DNA of 64,000 nt from Allochromatium palmeri (GCF_009720725.1 NZ_WNKT01000005.1:79844-143843); one strand, 5' to 3'; positions 29,524-38,693 are shown, numbered from the stretch's first letter. Numbers and translations are program-made. The notes: a model not told the origin generated them from the sequence alone.

Positions 29524-30137
29524 GGATTGTCCTCCGGTTTTTCGTTGTAGAGACGGGATTCGGTGAGGATGGCATCGAGCGGGATGTCCCAGGGGCGAGG
29601 TTCGATCTGATCGAGCCGCTGACAGTCATGCGCCACACCGATCAGTCGCGGCCGACGCCACTGGCTGTGCCGCTGCCGATAGGCCAATGTCCGATCGTAG
29701 AAGCCGCCGCCCATGCCGAGACGATGCCCCTGGGCATCGAATCCGACCAAGGGCAAAATCATGAGGTCGAGCCGGCGTGGCTGGATCAGATGACGACCAC
29801 GGCCGATCGGCTCAGGGATACCAAAGCGATTGGGTCGCAGTCGATCGCCAATGCGATAGCGCGCGAACCAGAGCTGGCCGCCTGTCTTGCGTTTCTTCAA
29901 TGGACTCAGGACCGGCAGATAGAAGCGCTTTGTGCGCGTTAGCGCGCGTCGCATCAGCAGGCGCGGGTCGATCTCACCATCCGTCGGCCAATAGAGCGCG
30001 ATGCGTCGGGCGCGTAGCACATCGGCGCGCCGAGTCAAACGGCGGGCCAGACGCTCGGCATGCCGACGCTGCGCACGCGCATCGAGCGCACCGCGAGCGG
30101 CCCGCAGGCGTTTTCTGAGGGGAGCGAGTGAAGACAT
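29520..30137 (-). CDS. fau: 5-formyltetrahydrofolate cyclo-ligase
   Basis: 205 residues. ATP-dependent conversion of 5-formyl-THF to 5,10-methenyl-THF. N-terminal [26 protein letters not shown], and the signature [27 protein letters not shown] (ATP/Mg site) identify it. The position just downstream of 6S RNA is conserved in gammaproteobacteria (ssrS-ygfA) and is linked in E. coli to processing from a common transcript. Confidence 0.94.
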   Translation of the reverse strand: MSSLAPLRKRLRAARGALDARAQRRHAERLARRLTRRADVLRARRIALYWPTDGEIDPRLLMRRALTRTKRFYLPVLSPLKKRKTGGQLWFARYRIGDRLRPNRFGIPEPIGRGRHLIQPRRLDLMILPLVGFDAQGHRLGMGGGFYDRTLAYRQRHSQWRRPRLIGVAHDCQRLDQIEPRPWDIPLDAILTESRLYNEKPEDNP

Positions 30138-30153
30138 TCAGGCGAAGATGGAG

Positions 30154-30345
30154 GGACACCCCCCGTGCATGCCGTTGCAGGCCTTTGTTCTTGAACCATA
30201 GGGTTCAAGTGGGGACAGTCGGCACTGCTTCAGGCTTTCCGCTCGGTGGCGGACATGCACAACCGCTTTGCCGTCATATCCCCGGGGTAGCGATTAGGCT
30301 CAAGAAAATACCCAGGCCGCTCTCGAACACTACAGGGGGTGTCTT
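30154..30345 (-). ncRNA. ssrS: 6S RNA
   Basis: About 190 nt between zapA and the cyclo-ligase gene, the canonical 6S locus. The ends pair as GACACCCCC near 30343-30335 with GGGGGGUGUC near 30164-30155, forming the closing stem. The 3' part carries CUUGAACCCUAUGGUUCAAG followed by GGCCUGCAACGGCAUGC, closely matching the E. coli 6S 3' region. The large central bubble mimics an open promoter that traps sigma-70 RNA polymerase. A possible -10, TATAGC (30360-30355), overlaps the zapA stop codon. End points are estimates from the stem. Confidence 0.93.
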
Positions 30346-30355
30346 GAGTTACAGG

Positions 30356-30733
30356 CTATACCCTTTCGCGCGAGGCGTCCAGACTTGACTGTGACGGAGT
30401 TTCCGACTCGGCCTGGGGCGCCTCCTCCTCATCGTCTGGATCGGCCAGCGCCAGATTGACGCGCTCCTGCAATTGATGCAGCCGCCGGTTCAGCTCGCCG
30501 TCGGGACCAGAGCGCGCACGCTGAAGCTGGATGAGATCGTGCGCGATGTTGAGCGCGGCGATGACCGCGATGCGGTCGGTGCCGATCACACGTCCGGTCT
30601 GGCGGATCTCGCGCATGCGCCCATCGAGCAGGCGCGCCGAGGCCTTCAGGTCGTCCTGCTCATGGAACTCACAGGCGATGCGGTATTCCTTCTCCAGGAT
30701 CTTGATACTCAGTTGCAACGGCTCTTCGATCAC
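30356..30733 (-). CDS. zapA: Cell division protein ZapA
   Basis: 125 residues, GTG start overlapping the upstream stop. FtsZ-binding protein that bundles protofilaments. The N-terminal domain LQLSIKILEKEYRIACEFHEQDDL and LLDGRMREIRQTGRVIGTDRIAVIAALNIAHDL are typical. A coiled-coil helix follows, and the C-terminal 25 residues are acidic and Ser/Glu-rich, longer than in E. coli. It is transcribed together with the small coiled-coil gene upstream. Confidence 0.93.
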   Translation of the reverse strand: MIEEPLQLSIKILEKEYRIACEFHEQDDLKASARLLDGRMREIRQTGRVIGTDRIAVIAALNIAHDLIQLQRARSGPDGELNRRLHQLQERVNLALADPDDEEEAPQAESETPSQSSLDASRERV

Positions 30734-30954
30734 AGATTCTCCTCCATCGCACGCAGTCGGGATAACATGGCTTCAACGCGACTTCGTGCCTGCTCGGTCT
30801 TTTCGATCAATTCACTACGCTCGGCGACGAGCAGATCTTGACGCGCACGCAGCGAAGCGTTCTCGTCCCTGAGCCTCTCGTTCAGGCGGATCAAGGCATT
30901 TAACCGAAGCTCAAATTGATCGAGGTCAAACTTGGCCAAAGTCCGCGACTCCAT
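30730..30954 (-). CDS. TIGR02449-type small coiled-coil protein (ZapB-like)
   Basis: 74 residues from the ATG at 30954: MESRTLAKFDLDQFELRLNA then a continuous Leu/Glu/Arg heptad coiled coil to the C-terminus. Small proteins of this type sit directly upstream of zapA in many gammaproteobacteria and resemble ZapB, so a division role is likely but inferred. The longer in-frame reading to 31047 was rejected because a good sigma-70 promoter lies within it, only about seven bases before this ATG. Confidence 0.82.
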   Translation of the reverse strand: MESRTLAKFDLDQFELRLNALIRLNERLRDENASLRARQDLLVAERSELIEKTEQARSRVEAMLSRLRAMEENL

Positions 30955-30967
30955 TGGAATTCCGCGC

Positions 30968-30996
30968 ACTATAGAAGGGGCTTCGCGGACGGTCAA
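30968..30996 (-). promoter_or_regulatory. Sigma-70 promoter of the zapA operon
   Basis: Minus-strand -35 TTGACC (30996-30991) and -10 TATAGT (30973-30968) with an ideal 17-base spacer. The expected start site is near 30961, leaving a leader of only about seven bases before the ATG at 30954. This promoter faces away from the ygfB-pepP-ubi operon. Confidence 0.75.
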
Positions 30997-31070
30997 TCGG
31001 GCAGGGGTGCGTGCTATGATCTTATGATCTTCCAAACGGCTAAGCATACCCTCAATGACGGGAGGTCGCT

Positions 31071-31655
31071 ACGGACATCATCACCCCTGACATCGCCCGC
31101 TATCTCGACGCCGGGCCGCTGAATCCAACGCCGAGCGAGGCGCATGGAATCCTCTGCGGCCTGATCTGCGGCGGTGACGCGCACGCCCTGGAGTCCTGGC
31201 TCGGGCAGGTCGCCCCTACAGCCGACGCGGGGGAGACGCTCATCGCCGAGGCGCGTGCGGCCCTGCGCGCCTGGGGTCTGGCCATCGAACGTGACTTTCA
31301 AACCTCCGAGCCGCTCGTCCAGCTCCCCTCCCCCGACGAATCGGCCCCGCTTGGCGAGCGCGCGCTCTGGCTCTATGACTGGGTACGCGGTTTTCTGTAC
31401 GCGCTCGGTCTGCTGTCGCTCTCCAAGTCCGATCTCTCTGCACAGGGACGTGAGATCCTGCACGATCTCGCCGCCATCACCCAGATCGATCTCGATGCGC
31501 TGGAGGATAGCGAAGAGAACGAGCAGGCGCTCGCCGAGGTGAGTGAATTCATCCGCGTGGCGGCCATGCTGATCCACCACGAGCGCGCCGTCGTTCGCGC
31601 GCCGACACACAGCGGCCCGCCGATTGCTGCCGGCCAAGAGACGGACCCCGTATGA
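31071..31655 (+). CDS. YgfB/UPF0149 family protein with apparent ACG start codon
   Basis: 194 residues: DIITPDIARYLDAGPLNPTP, then SEAHGILCGLICGG (the family signature), WLYDWVRGFLYALGLL and EVSEFIRVAAMLIHHE. The frame is open from a TGA at 31056 to the stop at 31653-31655 with no ATG, GTG or TTG anywhere near the expected N-terminus. GGAGG (31061-31065) lies five bases before ACG at 31071, exactly where ATG is expected, so ACG probably serves as start, or an ATG has mutated. The stop overlaps the pepP ATG (ATGA). ygfB next to pepP and ubiH is a conserved order. The function of the family is not well defined. Confidence 0.85.
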   Translation, partial: TDIITPDIARYLDAGPLNPTPSEAHGILCGLICGGDAHALESWLGQVAPTADAGETLIAEARAALRAWGLAIERDFQTSEPLVQLPSPDESAPLGERALWLYDWVRGFLYALGLLSLSKSDLSAQGREILHDLAAITQIDLDALEDSEENEQALAEVSEFIRVAAMLIHHERAVVRAPTHSGPPIAAGQETDPV

Positions 31656-32962
31656 CCCGTTCCGAATACAGACGCCGACGTCGGGCACTGGCCAAGTCGA
31701 TCGGTCGCGACAGCCTCGTCATCCTGCCGGCGGCCAGCGAGGTGACGCGCAATCGCGACGTCCACTATCCCTTTCGTCAGAGCAGCGACTTCAGCTATCT
31801 GAGCGGCTTCCCCGAGCCGGACGCCTGGCTGGTGATCGCCCCCAAGCGCAAGGCGGGCGAGTTCATCCTCTTTTGCCGGCCGCGCGATCCGGAGCGCGAG
31901 CAGTGGGATGGCGCGCGCCTCGGTATCGAGGGCGCGGTCGAGCACTTTGGCGCCGACGAGGCGCATCCCTTGAGCGAGCTCGACACGGTCATGCCGAGGC
32001 TCATCGACGGATGCCGCCGACTCTACTATCCGGTTGGGACGGATTCGGCGCTGGACGCCCGGATCATGGGTTGGGTCAGGCAGGTGCGTGCCAACGCACG
32101 CACCGGCGCCACAGCCCCTGAGACCTTCGTCACCATCGAATCGGTCCTGCACGAGCAGCGCCTGTTCAAAAGCCCCGCCGAGATCGCCGTGATGCGCCGT
32201 GCAGCCCGGATCTCGGCACAGGCGCACAGCCATCTGATGCGTCTGTGCCGCCCTGGGCTGAACGAAGCGCGCCTGGAGGCCGAATTCCAGCATCAGTGCG
32301 CCATGGCCGGCGCGCGTCATCTGGCCTACCCAAGCATCGTCGCCGGCGGTGAGCACGCCTGTGTGCTGCACTATGTCGAAAATTCAGCACCACTGCGCGA
32401 CGGTGATCTGGTGCTGATCGATGCCGGCTGCGAGCTCGACGGCTATGCTTCGGACATCACCCGCACCTTTCCGGTCAACGGGCGCTTCAGTCCGGCGCAG
32501 CGGACCATCTACACGCTGGTGCTCAGGGCGCAACAGGCCGCCATCGAGCGCGCGCGTCCGGGACGGCACTGGAACGAACCGCACGAGGCGGCGGTCAAGG
32601 TGTTGATCAAGGGGCTGGTGGAGCTGGGTATCCTGAGCGGCAAGACCCGGGATCTCATCAAGGACGAAGCACATAAGCCCTATTACATGCATCGCACCGG
32701 CCACTGGCTGGGGATGGACGTGCATGACGTTGGCGCCTACAAGCGCGACGGTGACTGGCGCACGCTGGAGCCGGGCATGGTGCTGACCGTGGAACCGGGA
32801 CTCTATCTGTCGCACGACGCGGCGGTGCCCGAACCCTATCGCGGCATCGGCGTGCGTATCGAGGACGATGTGCTCATCACTGAGCAGGATCCCGAGATCC
32901 TGTCGGAGGCGGCGCCCAAGGATCCCGAGGCAATCGAGACACTGATGCAGTACAGGGGTTGA
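31652..32962 (+). CDS. pepP: Xaa-Pro aminopeptidase
   Basis: 436 residues. Removes N-terminal residues preceding proline. The N-terminal domain (EYRRRRRALAKSIG, FRQSSDFSYLSGFPEPDAW) and C-terminal pita-bread domain are complete. Metal ligands are in LIDAGCELDGYASDITRTFP (two Asp), HRTGHWLGMDVHDVG (His), TVEPGLY (Glu) and GIGVRIEDDVLIT (Glu). It is translationally coupled to the ygfB-like gene upstream and to ubiH downstream. Confidence 0.96.
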   Translation: MTRSEYRRRRRALAKSIGRDSLVILPAASEVTRNRDVHYPFRQSSDFSYLSGFPEPDAWLVIAPKRKAGEFILFCRPRDPEREQWDGARLGIEGAVEHFGADEAHPLSELDTVMPRLIDGCRRLYYPVGTDSALDARIMGWVRQVRANARTGATAPETFVTIESVLHEQRLFKSPAEIAVMRRAARISAQAHSHLMRLCRPGLNEARLEAEFQHQCAMAGARHLAYPSIVAGGEHACVLHYVENSAPLRDGDLVLIDAGCELDGYASDITRTFPVNGRFSPAQRTIYTLVLRAQQAAIERARPGRHWNEPHEAAVKVLIKGLVELGILSGKTRDLIKDEAHKPYYMHRTGHWLGMDVHDVGAYKRDGDWRTLEPGMVLTVEPGLYLSHDAAVPEPYRGIGVRIEDDVLITEQDPEILSEAAPKDPEAIETLMQYRG

Positions 32963-32964
32963 TG

Positions 32965-34197
32965 ATGGCTGAGTTCGATGTGGTGATCGTGGGCGGTGGT
33001 CTGGTCGGCAGCAGTCTGGCCAGCGCGCTGCGTGGCCTGCCGCTGCGGGTGGCGCTGATCGAGTCCGCGCCGCCCTGTGCGCCGAACCAACCGGGTCCGG
33101 ACGAGCGCGTGATCGCGCTGTCGCTCGGCAGCCGGCGGATCTTCGGTGGCCTGGGCCTCTGGCCGGCCATGGCGCCCGTGGCTGAACCCATACAGCGCGT
33201 ACATATCTCGGATCGCGGGCATTGCGGCTTCAGCCGGCTCGACCGCCGTGAGGAAGCCGTCGAGGCGCTCGGCTATGTGACACCGGCGCGCGCCATCGAT
33301 TGCGCGATCCAGGCCGCGCTCGAACGGGCACCGACTCTCCAGATCCTGCGTCCGGCCCGCTTGCTCGATCATCAGGTCCGCGCCGAACACGTCGAGCTCG
33401 ACCTCCAGCTCGGGGACGAACGGCGGCGCGTCGAGACCCGTCTGCTGGTGGCCGCCGATGGCGGCGACTCCAGCGTGCGCGAGCGGCTGGGACTTCAGGT
33501 CGATGGACACGACTATGGACAGGACGCCGTCATCACCACCGTGACCGCAGACCGCCCGCGCCCCGGTCAGGCCTTCGAGCGTTTCACTGACACCGGCCCC
33601 TTAGCCATGCTGCCCATGCCCGGCGGGCGCTATTCGGTGGTCTGGTCCTGTCGTCCGGCACAGACGACCGAATTGCTCTCGCTCACTGATGACGATTTCA
33701 TCGCGCGCTTGCAGGCGCGCTTTGGCCAGCGGCTCGGTCGGTTGAGCGCGCCCTCGCCGCGTCAAGCCTATCCGCTCAAGCTCAAGCTGGTGCGCGAGAC
33801 CATCCACGAGCGTCTGGTGCTCATCGGCAACGCGGCCCATACGCTGCATCCGGTCGCCGGTCAGGGCTTCAACCTGGGTCTGCGCGATGTGGCGGCCCTG
33901 GCCGAAGCCCTGGCCGAAGCCGCGCGGCATGGCGGCGATCCTGGCGCGAGCGGCACGCTGGCCGAATACCGACGTTGGCGCGGTCGCGATCAGGCCGATA
34001 CCGCGCGCCTGACTGATGCGCTGGCGCGGCTATTCGTCGTGCCCTGGCGTCCGGTGCGGATCGCGCGCAATCTGGGACTGCTGGGGCTGGATCTTGTGCC
34101 GGCGGCACGCCATCGGCTGGCGCGACGCTTCATGGGACTGGAAGGCTCGCTGCCGCGTCTGGCACGCGGACTGCCACTGGAGGCTCGCCATGTCTGA
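32965..34197 (+). CDS. ubiH: 2-octaprenyl-6-methoxyphenyl hydroxylase (UbiH)
   Basis: 410 residues. FAD monooxygenase of ubiquinone biosynthesis. FAD motif DVVIVGGGLVGSSLASAL, second FAD motif VAADGGDSSVRERLGL, and LIGNAAHTLHPVAGQGFNLGLRD near the C-terminus. Two ATGs lie in tandem (32962 and 32965); the second is better spaced from AGGGG (32953-32957). The first overlaps the pepP stop. The order pepP-ubiH-ubiI is conserved in gammaproteobacteria. Confidence 0.93.
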   Translation: MAEFDVVIVGGGLVGSSLASALRGLPLRVALIESAPPCAPNQPGPDERVIALSLGSRRIFGGLGLWPAMAPVAEPIQRVHISDRGHCGFSRLDRREEAVEALGYVTPARAIDCAIQAALERAPTLQILRPARLLDHQVRAEHVELDLQLGDERRRVETRLLVAADGGDSSVRERLGLQVDGHDYGQDAVITTVTADRPRPGQAFERFTDTGPLAMLPMPGGRYSVVWSCRPAQTTELLSLTDDDFIARLQARFGQRLGRLSAPSPRQAYPLKLKLVRETIHERLVLIGNAAHTLHPVAGQGFNLGLRDVAALAEALAEAARHGGDPGASGTLAEYRRWRGRDQADTARLTDALARLFVVPWRPVRIARNLGLLGLDLVPAARHRLARRFMGLEGSLPRLARGLPLEARHV

Positions 34198-35395
34198 GAT
34201 CCAAATGTCCTTCGATGTCGTCGTGGTCGGCGGCGGTATGGTCGGCGCCGCGCTCGCGGCCAACCTGTCAGGCCGCGGGCTGTCGATCGCCCTCATCGAG
34301 TCGCATGAACCCGAAAAACACTGGCCCGTCGGCGAGATCGACCCCAGGGTCTCGGCGCTGAGCCGCGCCAGCCAATATCTGCTCGAACGCCTCAGCGTGT
34401 GGGACCGCATCCAGGAACTCGGTGTGAGTTCCTACCGCGAGATGCATGTCTGGGACGCGCTCGGTGGCGGACACATCCATTTCGACAGCCAGGCACTCGG
34501 CGAGCGCGACCTGGGCCATATCGTCGAGAACCGCGTGGTTCGACTCGCGCTCTGGGAGCTGCTCGAAAACGCCGATGACGTCCAGCTCCTGTGCCCGGCG
34601 GCCATCGTCGACCTGGAGCGCGATATCGCCGGCTCCCGGCTCATCCTCACCAACGGGCAGATCATCAATGCCCGGCTGGTGGTCGGCGCCGATGGACGCG
34701 ATTCGCTGGTACGCGCATTGTGCGGGATCGAGACCGAGGGTTGGGACTATGGCCAGCGCGCCATCGTCGCCCATGTCCGGCCGACTGAGTGGCATCGTGA
34801 GACGGCCTGGCAGCGCTTTCTGCCGACCGGTCCGCTGGCGCTGCTGCCGTTGGCCGACGGGCGCTGCTCGATCGTCTGGTCGGCTGACGACGCGCGCGCG
34901 GCTGAACTCATGGCGCTCGATGACGCGGCGTTCTCGGCGGCACTGAGCGAGGCCTCCGAGCTTCGGCTCGGCCCCCTGACGCTTGACAGCCCGCGCGTCG
35001 CCATCCCGCTACGGCTGCAACATGCCAAGACCTATGTACGTCCGGGCGTCGCGCTCATCGGCGATGCGGCCCACGCCATCCACCCGCTCGCCGGTCAGGG
35101 CGTCAATCTCGGCTTCATGGACGCGGCCGCGCTGACCTCGGCCCTGGAGACCGGACTGGCGCACGACCGCAACATCGCCGGACTCTGGACCCTGCGCCGC
35201 TACGAACGCGCGCGGCGCGGTGAGAACCAGCTCATGCTCCAGGCCATGGATCTCTTCAAGCAGCTCTTCGGCAGCGAGGAGCCGGCCGTCGTTCGCGCGC
35301 GCGGACTGGGTCTGAGCGCCACTGATCGTCTTGAGCCGCTCAAGCGGCTGTTCATGACCCAGGCGCTGGGACTCGGACGCGAGCCGGGCGCGTGA
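34190..35395 (+). CDS. ubiI: UbiI/VisC-like ubiquinone biosynthesis FAD hydroxylase
   Basis: 401 residues, paralogous to the preceding gene: FDVVVVGGGMVGAALAANLS, VVGADGRDSLVRALCGI and LIGDAAHAIHPLAGQGVNLGFMD. It is the likely C5-hydroxylase of the ubiquinone ring by position after ubiH. UbiF-type specificity cannot be excluded from sequence. ATG 34190 with GGAGG seven bases upstream overlaps the ubiH stop by eight bases. It ends the operon; a TATAAA at 35436-35441 may belong to the next gene's promoter. Confidence 0.87.
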   Translation: MSEIQMSFDVVVVGGGMVGAALAANLSGRGLSIALIESHEPEKHWPVGEIDPRVSALSRASQYLLERLSVWDRIQELGVSSYREMHVWDALGGGHIHFDSQALGERDLGHIVENRVVRLALWELLENADDVQLLCPAAIVDLERDIAGSRLILTNGQIINARLVVGADGRDSLVRALCGIETEGWDYGQRAIVAHVRPTEWHRETAWQRFLPTGPLALLPLADGRCSIVWSADDARAAELMALDDAAFSAALSEASELRLGPLTLDSPRVAIPLRLQHAKTYVRPGVALIGDAAHAIHPLAGQGVNLGFMDAAALTSALETGLAHDRNIAGLWTLRRYERARRGENQLMLQAMDLFKQLFGSEEPAVVRARGLGLSATDRLEPLKRLFMTQALGLGREPGA

Positions 35396-35502
35396 AGCGT
35401 GCCGGCTGTGCAACCGAACCGTCATAGGGAATCGGTATAAAATCGACGACGCCAGCGCCCCATTGATCCTGATCTACTGCAACGAACCGCGAGGGAATCA
35501 TC

Positions 35503-36756
35503 GTGTCCGCCAAAAACGTCTTCTATGCCCAATCCGGCGGTGTGACCGCCGTTATCAACGCTTCGGCCTGCGGCGTGATCGAGACCGCGCGCCTGTACTC
35601 AGTGCGCCTGGGTAAGGTCTACGCCGGGCGCAACGGCATTATCGGTGCGCTCACCGAGGATCTGATCGATACCAGCCTGGAGTCCGACGAGGCCATCGCC
35701 GCACTGCGCTACACGCCCTCCGGCGCCTTCGGTTCCTGCCGCTACAAGTTGAAGAGCCTGGAAGCCAACCGGCGCGAGTACGAGCGGCTGATCGAGGTCT
35801 TCAAGGCCCACAACATCGGGTACTTTTTCTACAACGGCGGCGGCGACTCAGCCGATACCTGCTACAAGGTCTCGCAACTCTCCGAGAGCCTGGGCTATCC
35901 GGTGCAAGCCATCCATGTGCCCAAGACGGTCGATAACGACCTGCCGATCACCGACAACTGCCCCGGCTTCGGCTCGGTGGCCAAGTACATCGCCACCTCG
36001 GCGCTGGAAGCCTCCTATGACGTGCGCTCCATGGCCAAGACCTCGACCAAGGTGTTCGTGCTGGAAGTGATGGGCCGACACGCCGGCTGGATCGCGGCCG
36101 CCGGCGGTCTGGTCGAGGATCACGACATCCCGGTGCTGATCCTCTTCCCCGAGATCGAATTCGATCAGGTGCGCTTCCTGGCCGCCGTCAAGGCCAAGGT
36201 CGAGCAGTACGGCTATTGCACCGTGGTGGTTTCGGAGGGCGCCAAGTATCCCGACGGACGTTTCCTGGCCGAACAGGGCACGCGCGATGCGTTTGGCCAT
36301 GCGCAGCTCGGCGGCGCGGCGCCGGTCGTGGCCAACATGGTCAAGGAGGCCACGGGCTACAAGTTCCACTGGGCGGTGGCCGACTATCTCCAGCGCGCGG
36401 CGCGTCATCTGGCCTCCAAGACCGACGTCGAGCAGGCCTATGCCATGGGGCGTGCGGCGGTCGAGTTCGCGCTCGCCGGTCACAATGCCGTGATGCCCAC
36501 GGTCAAGCGTGTCAGCAACGACCCTTACGCCTGGGAGGTCGGCGAGGCGCCGCTGTCGGAGGTTGCTAACGTCGAGAAGTTCATGCCGCGCGACTTCATC
36601 ACCGAAGACGGCTTCGGCATCACCCCGGTCTGCAAGCAGTATCTGATCCCGCTCATCCAGGGCGAGGACTATCCGCCCTTCGAGCACGGCCTGCCTAAGT
36701 ACGTCACGCTCAAAAACGCGGCTGTCGAACGCAAGCTCAGCGTGTTCGAACTCTAA
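35503..36756 (+). CDS. pfp: Pyrophosphate-dependent 6-phosphofructokinase
   Basis: 417 residues, GTG start with GAGGGA upstream. Phosphorylates fructose-6-phosphate using PPi, reversibly, so it serves glycolysis and gluconeogenesis. Asp115 (in GGGDS) and Lys141 (in PKTVDNDL) are the residues that distinguish PPi enzymes from ATP enzymes (Gly at both). MGRHAGW is the fructose-6-P region. The first Asp of the usual GGDD is replaced by Gly, as in some long-clade members with GGNDS. The ppa gene follows. A TATAAA at 35436-35441 is a possible -10. Confidence 0.92.
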   Translation: MSAKNVFYAQSGGVTAVINASACGVIETARLYSVRLGKVYAGRNGIIGALTEDLIDTSLESDEAIAALRYTPSGAFGSCRYKLKSLEANRREYERLIEVFKAHNIGYFFYNGGGDSADTCYKVSQLSESLGYPVQAIHVPKTVDNDLPITDNCPGFGSVAKYIATSALEASYDVRSMAKTSTKVFVLEVMGRHAGWIAAAGGLVEDHDIPVLILFPEIEFDQVRFLAAVKAKVEQYGYCTVVVSEGAKYPDGRFLAEQGTRDAFGHAQLGGAAPVVANMVKEATGYKFHWAVADYLQRAARHLASKTDVEQAYAMGRAAVEFALAGHNAVMPTVKRVSNDPYAWEVGEAPLSEVANVEKFMPRDFITEDGFGITPVCKQYLIPLIQGEDYPPFEHGLPKYVTLKNAAVERKLSVFEL

Positions 36757-36759
36757 GGA

Positions 36760-36791
36760 TTGAGATTATCAAGGCCCATTTGGACTATAAT
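36760..36791 (+). promoter_or_regulatory. Possible sigma-70 promoter for ppa
   Basis: A consensus TATAAT -10 at 36786-36791 lies between pfp and ppa, but the best -35-like match (TTGAGA, 36760-36765) is 20 bases away, so the promoter is plausible rather than strong. It would give ppa its own transcript with a leader of about 55 bases. Confidence 0.4.
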
Positions 36792-36851
36792 TGACGTTTT
36801 TACCATTTCGGCAGTCACAGGCCGCCGACTGACGCATTCAAAGGCTTTTTC

Positions 36852-37400
36852 ATGGATCTGTCCAAGGTTTCACGCGGGGACAACGTCCCCTATGTCCTCA
36901 ACGTCATCATCGAGATCCCGGCACATGCGGAACCCGTGAAGTACGAGATGGACAAGGCCACCGGGGCCATGTTCGTCGACCGTTTCATGTCCACGGCCAT
37001 GCACTATCCCTGCAACTATGGCTATGTTCCGCACACCCTGTCCTCGGACGGTGACCCGGTCGATGTCCTCGTAGTCACGCCCTATCCGTTGATCCCAGGT
37101 TCGGTCATCAAGTGCCGCCCGATCGGCGTGCTCAAGATGACCGACGAGTCGGGCGACGACGCCAAAATCCTGGCGCTGCCGATCGACACGCTGTTCAAGG
37201 GTTATCGCAACGTCGAGAGTTTCCGCGACATGCCGCAGCATCTGCTCGACCAGATCGCGCACTTCTTCGAGCACTACAAGGATCTCGACGAAGGCAAGTG
37301 GGTGCGTGTCGGCGGCTGGGGCGACCGCGAAGAGGCGTGTCAGGAAATCCTGTCAAGCGTCAAGATGTTCGAGGACGCCCCCGAGAAGCCGGCCTTCTGA
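36852..37400 (+). CDS. ppa: Soluble inorganic pyrophosphatase, family I
   Basis: 182 residues. Hydrolyses PPi to two phosphates. The active-site motif is DGDPVDVLV (metal-binding Asp), with [14 protein letters not shown] before it and [23 protein letters not shown] and [15 protein letters not shown] after it. Length is standard for hexameric bacterial PPases. It sits 95 bases downstream of the PPi-consuming phosphofructokinase, an apparently competing pair. Confidence 0.96.
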   Translation: MDLSKVSRGDNVPYVLNVIIEIPAHAEPVKYEMDKATGAMFVDRFMSTAMHYPCNYGYVPHTLSSDGDPVDVLVVTPYPLIPGSVIKCRPIGVLKMTDESGDDAKILALPIDTLFKGYRNVESFRDMPQHLLDQIAHFFEHYKDLDEGKWVRVGGWGDREEACQEILSSVKMFEDAPEKPAF

Positions 37401-37482
37401 CGCGCCTCTCTCCATGCCACACGGCTGAGGTGCCGGCGGCCAGCGCCACGGCACCCAGCTCATACTCAAGGGATGCGCTTCG

Positions 37483-37968
37483 ATGCTGACGCATTTCACG
37501 CCCGGCGGCGAGGCCCACATGGTCGACGTCGGCGCCAAGCCTGAAACGGCCCGACGCGCGCTGGCCGAGGGTCGCATTCAGATGCAGCTGGCGACCCTGA
37601 CCCTGATCGAACAGGGCGCGCACGCCAAGGGCGATGTGCTCGGAGTCGCGCGGCTCGCCGGCATCATGGGGGCCAAGCGCACGGCCGACCTGATTCCGCT
37701 CTGTCATCCATTGAGCCTCACGCGCGTCGAGATCGAGCTGACGCCCGTCGCCGATGAATCCTCGGTCTGGTGTCGCGCCACAGTTGAGACCCAGGGTCGC
37801 ACAGGCGTCGAGATGGAAGCACTGTGCGCGGTACAGATCAGCCTCTTGACGATCTATGATATGTGCAAAGCCATCGATCGCGGCATGCGCATCAGCGACG
37901 TCCAGCTCGTCGAAAAGGCGGGCGGACGCTCCGGACACTGGAGACGCGAAACCCAGGACGCGCCTTGA
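37483..37968 (+). CDS. moaC: Cyclic pyranopterin monophosphate synthase
   Basis: 161 residues. Second step of molybdenum cofactor synthesis with MoaA. N-terminal [19 protein letters not shown], then [50 protein letters not shown] and KAGGRSGHW complete the family pattern. AAGGGATG lies about nine bases upstream of the ATG. No other moa gene is adjacent in this window. Confidence 0.96.
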   Translation: MLTHFTPGGEAHMVDVGAKPETARRALAEGRIQMQLATLTLIEQGAHAKGDVLGVARLAGIMGAKRTADLIPLCHPLSLTRVEIELTPVADESSVWCRATVETQGRTGVEMEALCAVQISLLTIYDMCKAIDRGMRISDVQLVEKAGGRSGHWRRETQDAP

Positions 37969-38029
37969 TATCCGGATCCCTCACGCCGCTTCGGTGGTCA
38001 CGTCCGTCACTCGCCTGAATCCAGAGCCT

Positions 38030-38686
38030 ATGCACGACACTCGCCCACACCCGCCGACGCGCTTCCACGCCCTCTACCAGGGTGCTCATTTTCTCACGGC
38101 CGCCGTCCAGCTCCATCAGGCTCCGGACGACGCCGGACGCGAGGTCGCCTTCGCCGGGCGCTCGAACGCCGGCAAGTCGAGCGCCATCAACGCCATCTGT
38201 CATCAGAACTCGCTGGCCAGAACCAGCAAGACCCCAGGTCGCACCCAGCAGTTGATCTTCTTTGAGCTCGACGACGAGCGCCGTCTGGTCGACCTGCCCG
38301 GCTACGGCTATGCCAAGGTGCCCGAGCGTATCAAGCGCGAATGGCAGCGCCATCTCTCGTACTATCTGGAGCACCGCCAGTCGCTGGTCGGACTGGTGAT
38401 CGTCATGGACATCCGCCATCCGCTGACCGACTACGACCTGCAGATGCTCGCCTGGGGTCGGCGCGCGGGTCTTGCGATTCTGCTGCTGCTGACCAAGGCC
38501 GACAAGCTCAAGCGCGGCGCAGCCAACGCCGCGCGTTTGGCCGTCGAGCGGGCCGTGAGCGACGCGTCCGGTCAGGTCGAGGTCCAGCTCTTCTCGGCGC
38601 CCGAGCGCCAGGGTCTTGCGCAAGTCCAGGCCATCCTGGATCGCTGGCTGCACGTCGGCGCATCCCCGTCTCCAGACGCCGCTTGA
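38030..38686 (+). CDS. engB: Ribosome biogenesis GTPase EngB/YihA
   Basis: 218 residues. GTPase needed for large-subunit assembly and normal division. G1 [16 protein letters not shown]2/G3 [14 protein letters not shown] and [15 protein letters not shown]4 LTKADK and G5 FSAPER. The ATG at 38030 gives the normal length; a longer in-frame reading from 37856 would overlap moaC by 113 bases. It is convergent with the glycosyltransferase gene, which ends eight bases later. Confidence 0.95.
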   Translation: MHDTRPHPPTRFHALYQGAHFLTAAVQLHQAPDDAGREVAFAGRSNAGKSSAINAICHQNSLARTSKTPGRTQQLIFFELDDERRLVDLPGYGYAKVPERIKREWQRHLSYYLEHRQSLVGLVIVMDIRHPLTDYDLQMLAWGRRAGLAILLLLTKADKLKRGAANAARLAVERAVSDASGQVEVQLFSAPERQGLAQVQAILDRWLHVGASPSPDAA

Positions 38687-38693
38687 AAGCGCG

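Noticed and set aside
31014..31688. 224-codon minus-strand frame
   Set aside because: Antisense to the ygfB-family gene and the start of pepP; no family motifs.
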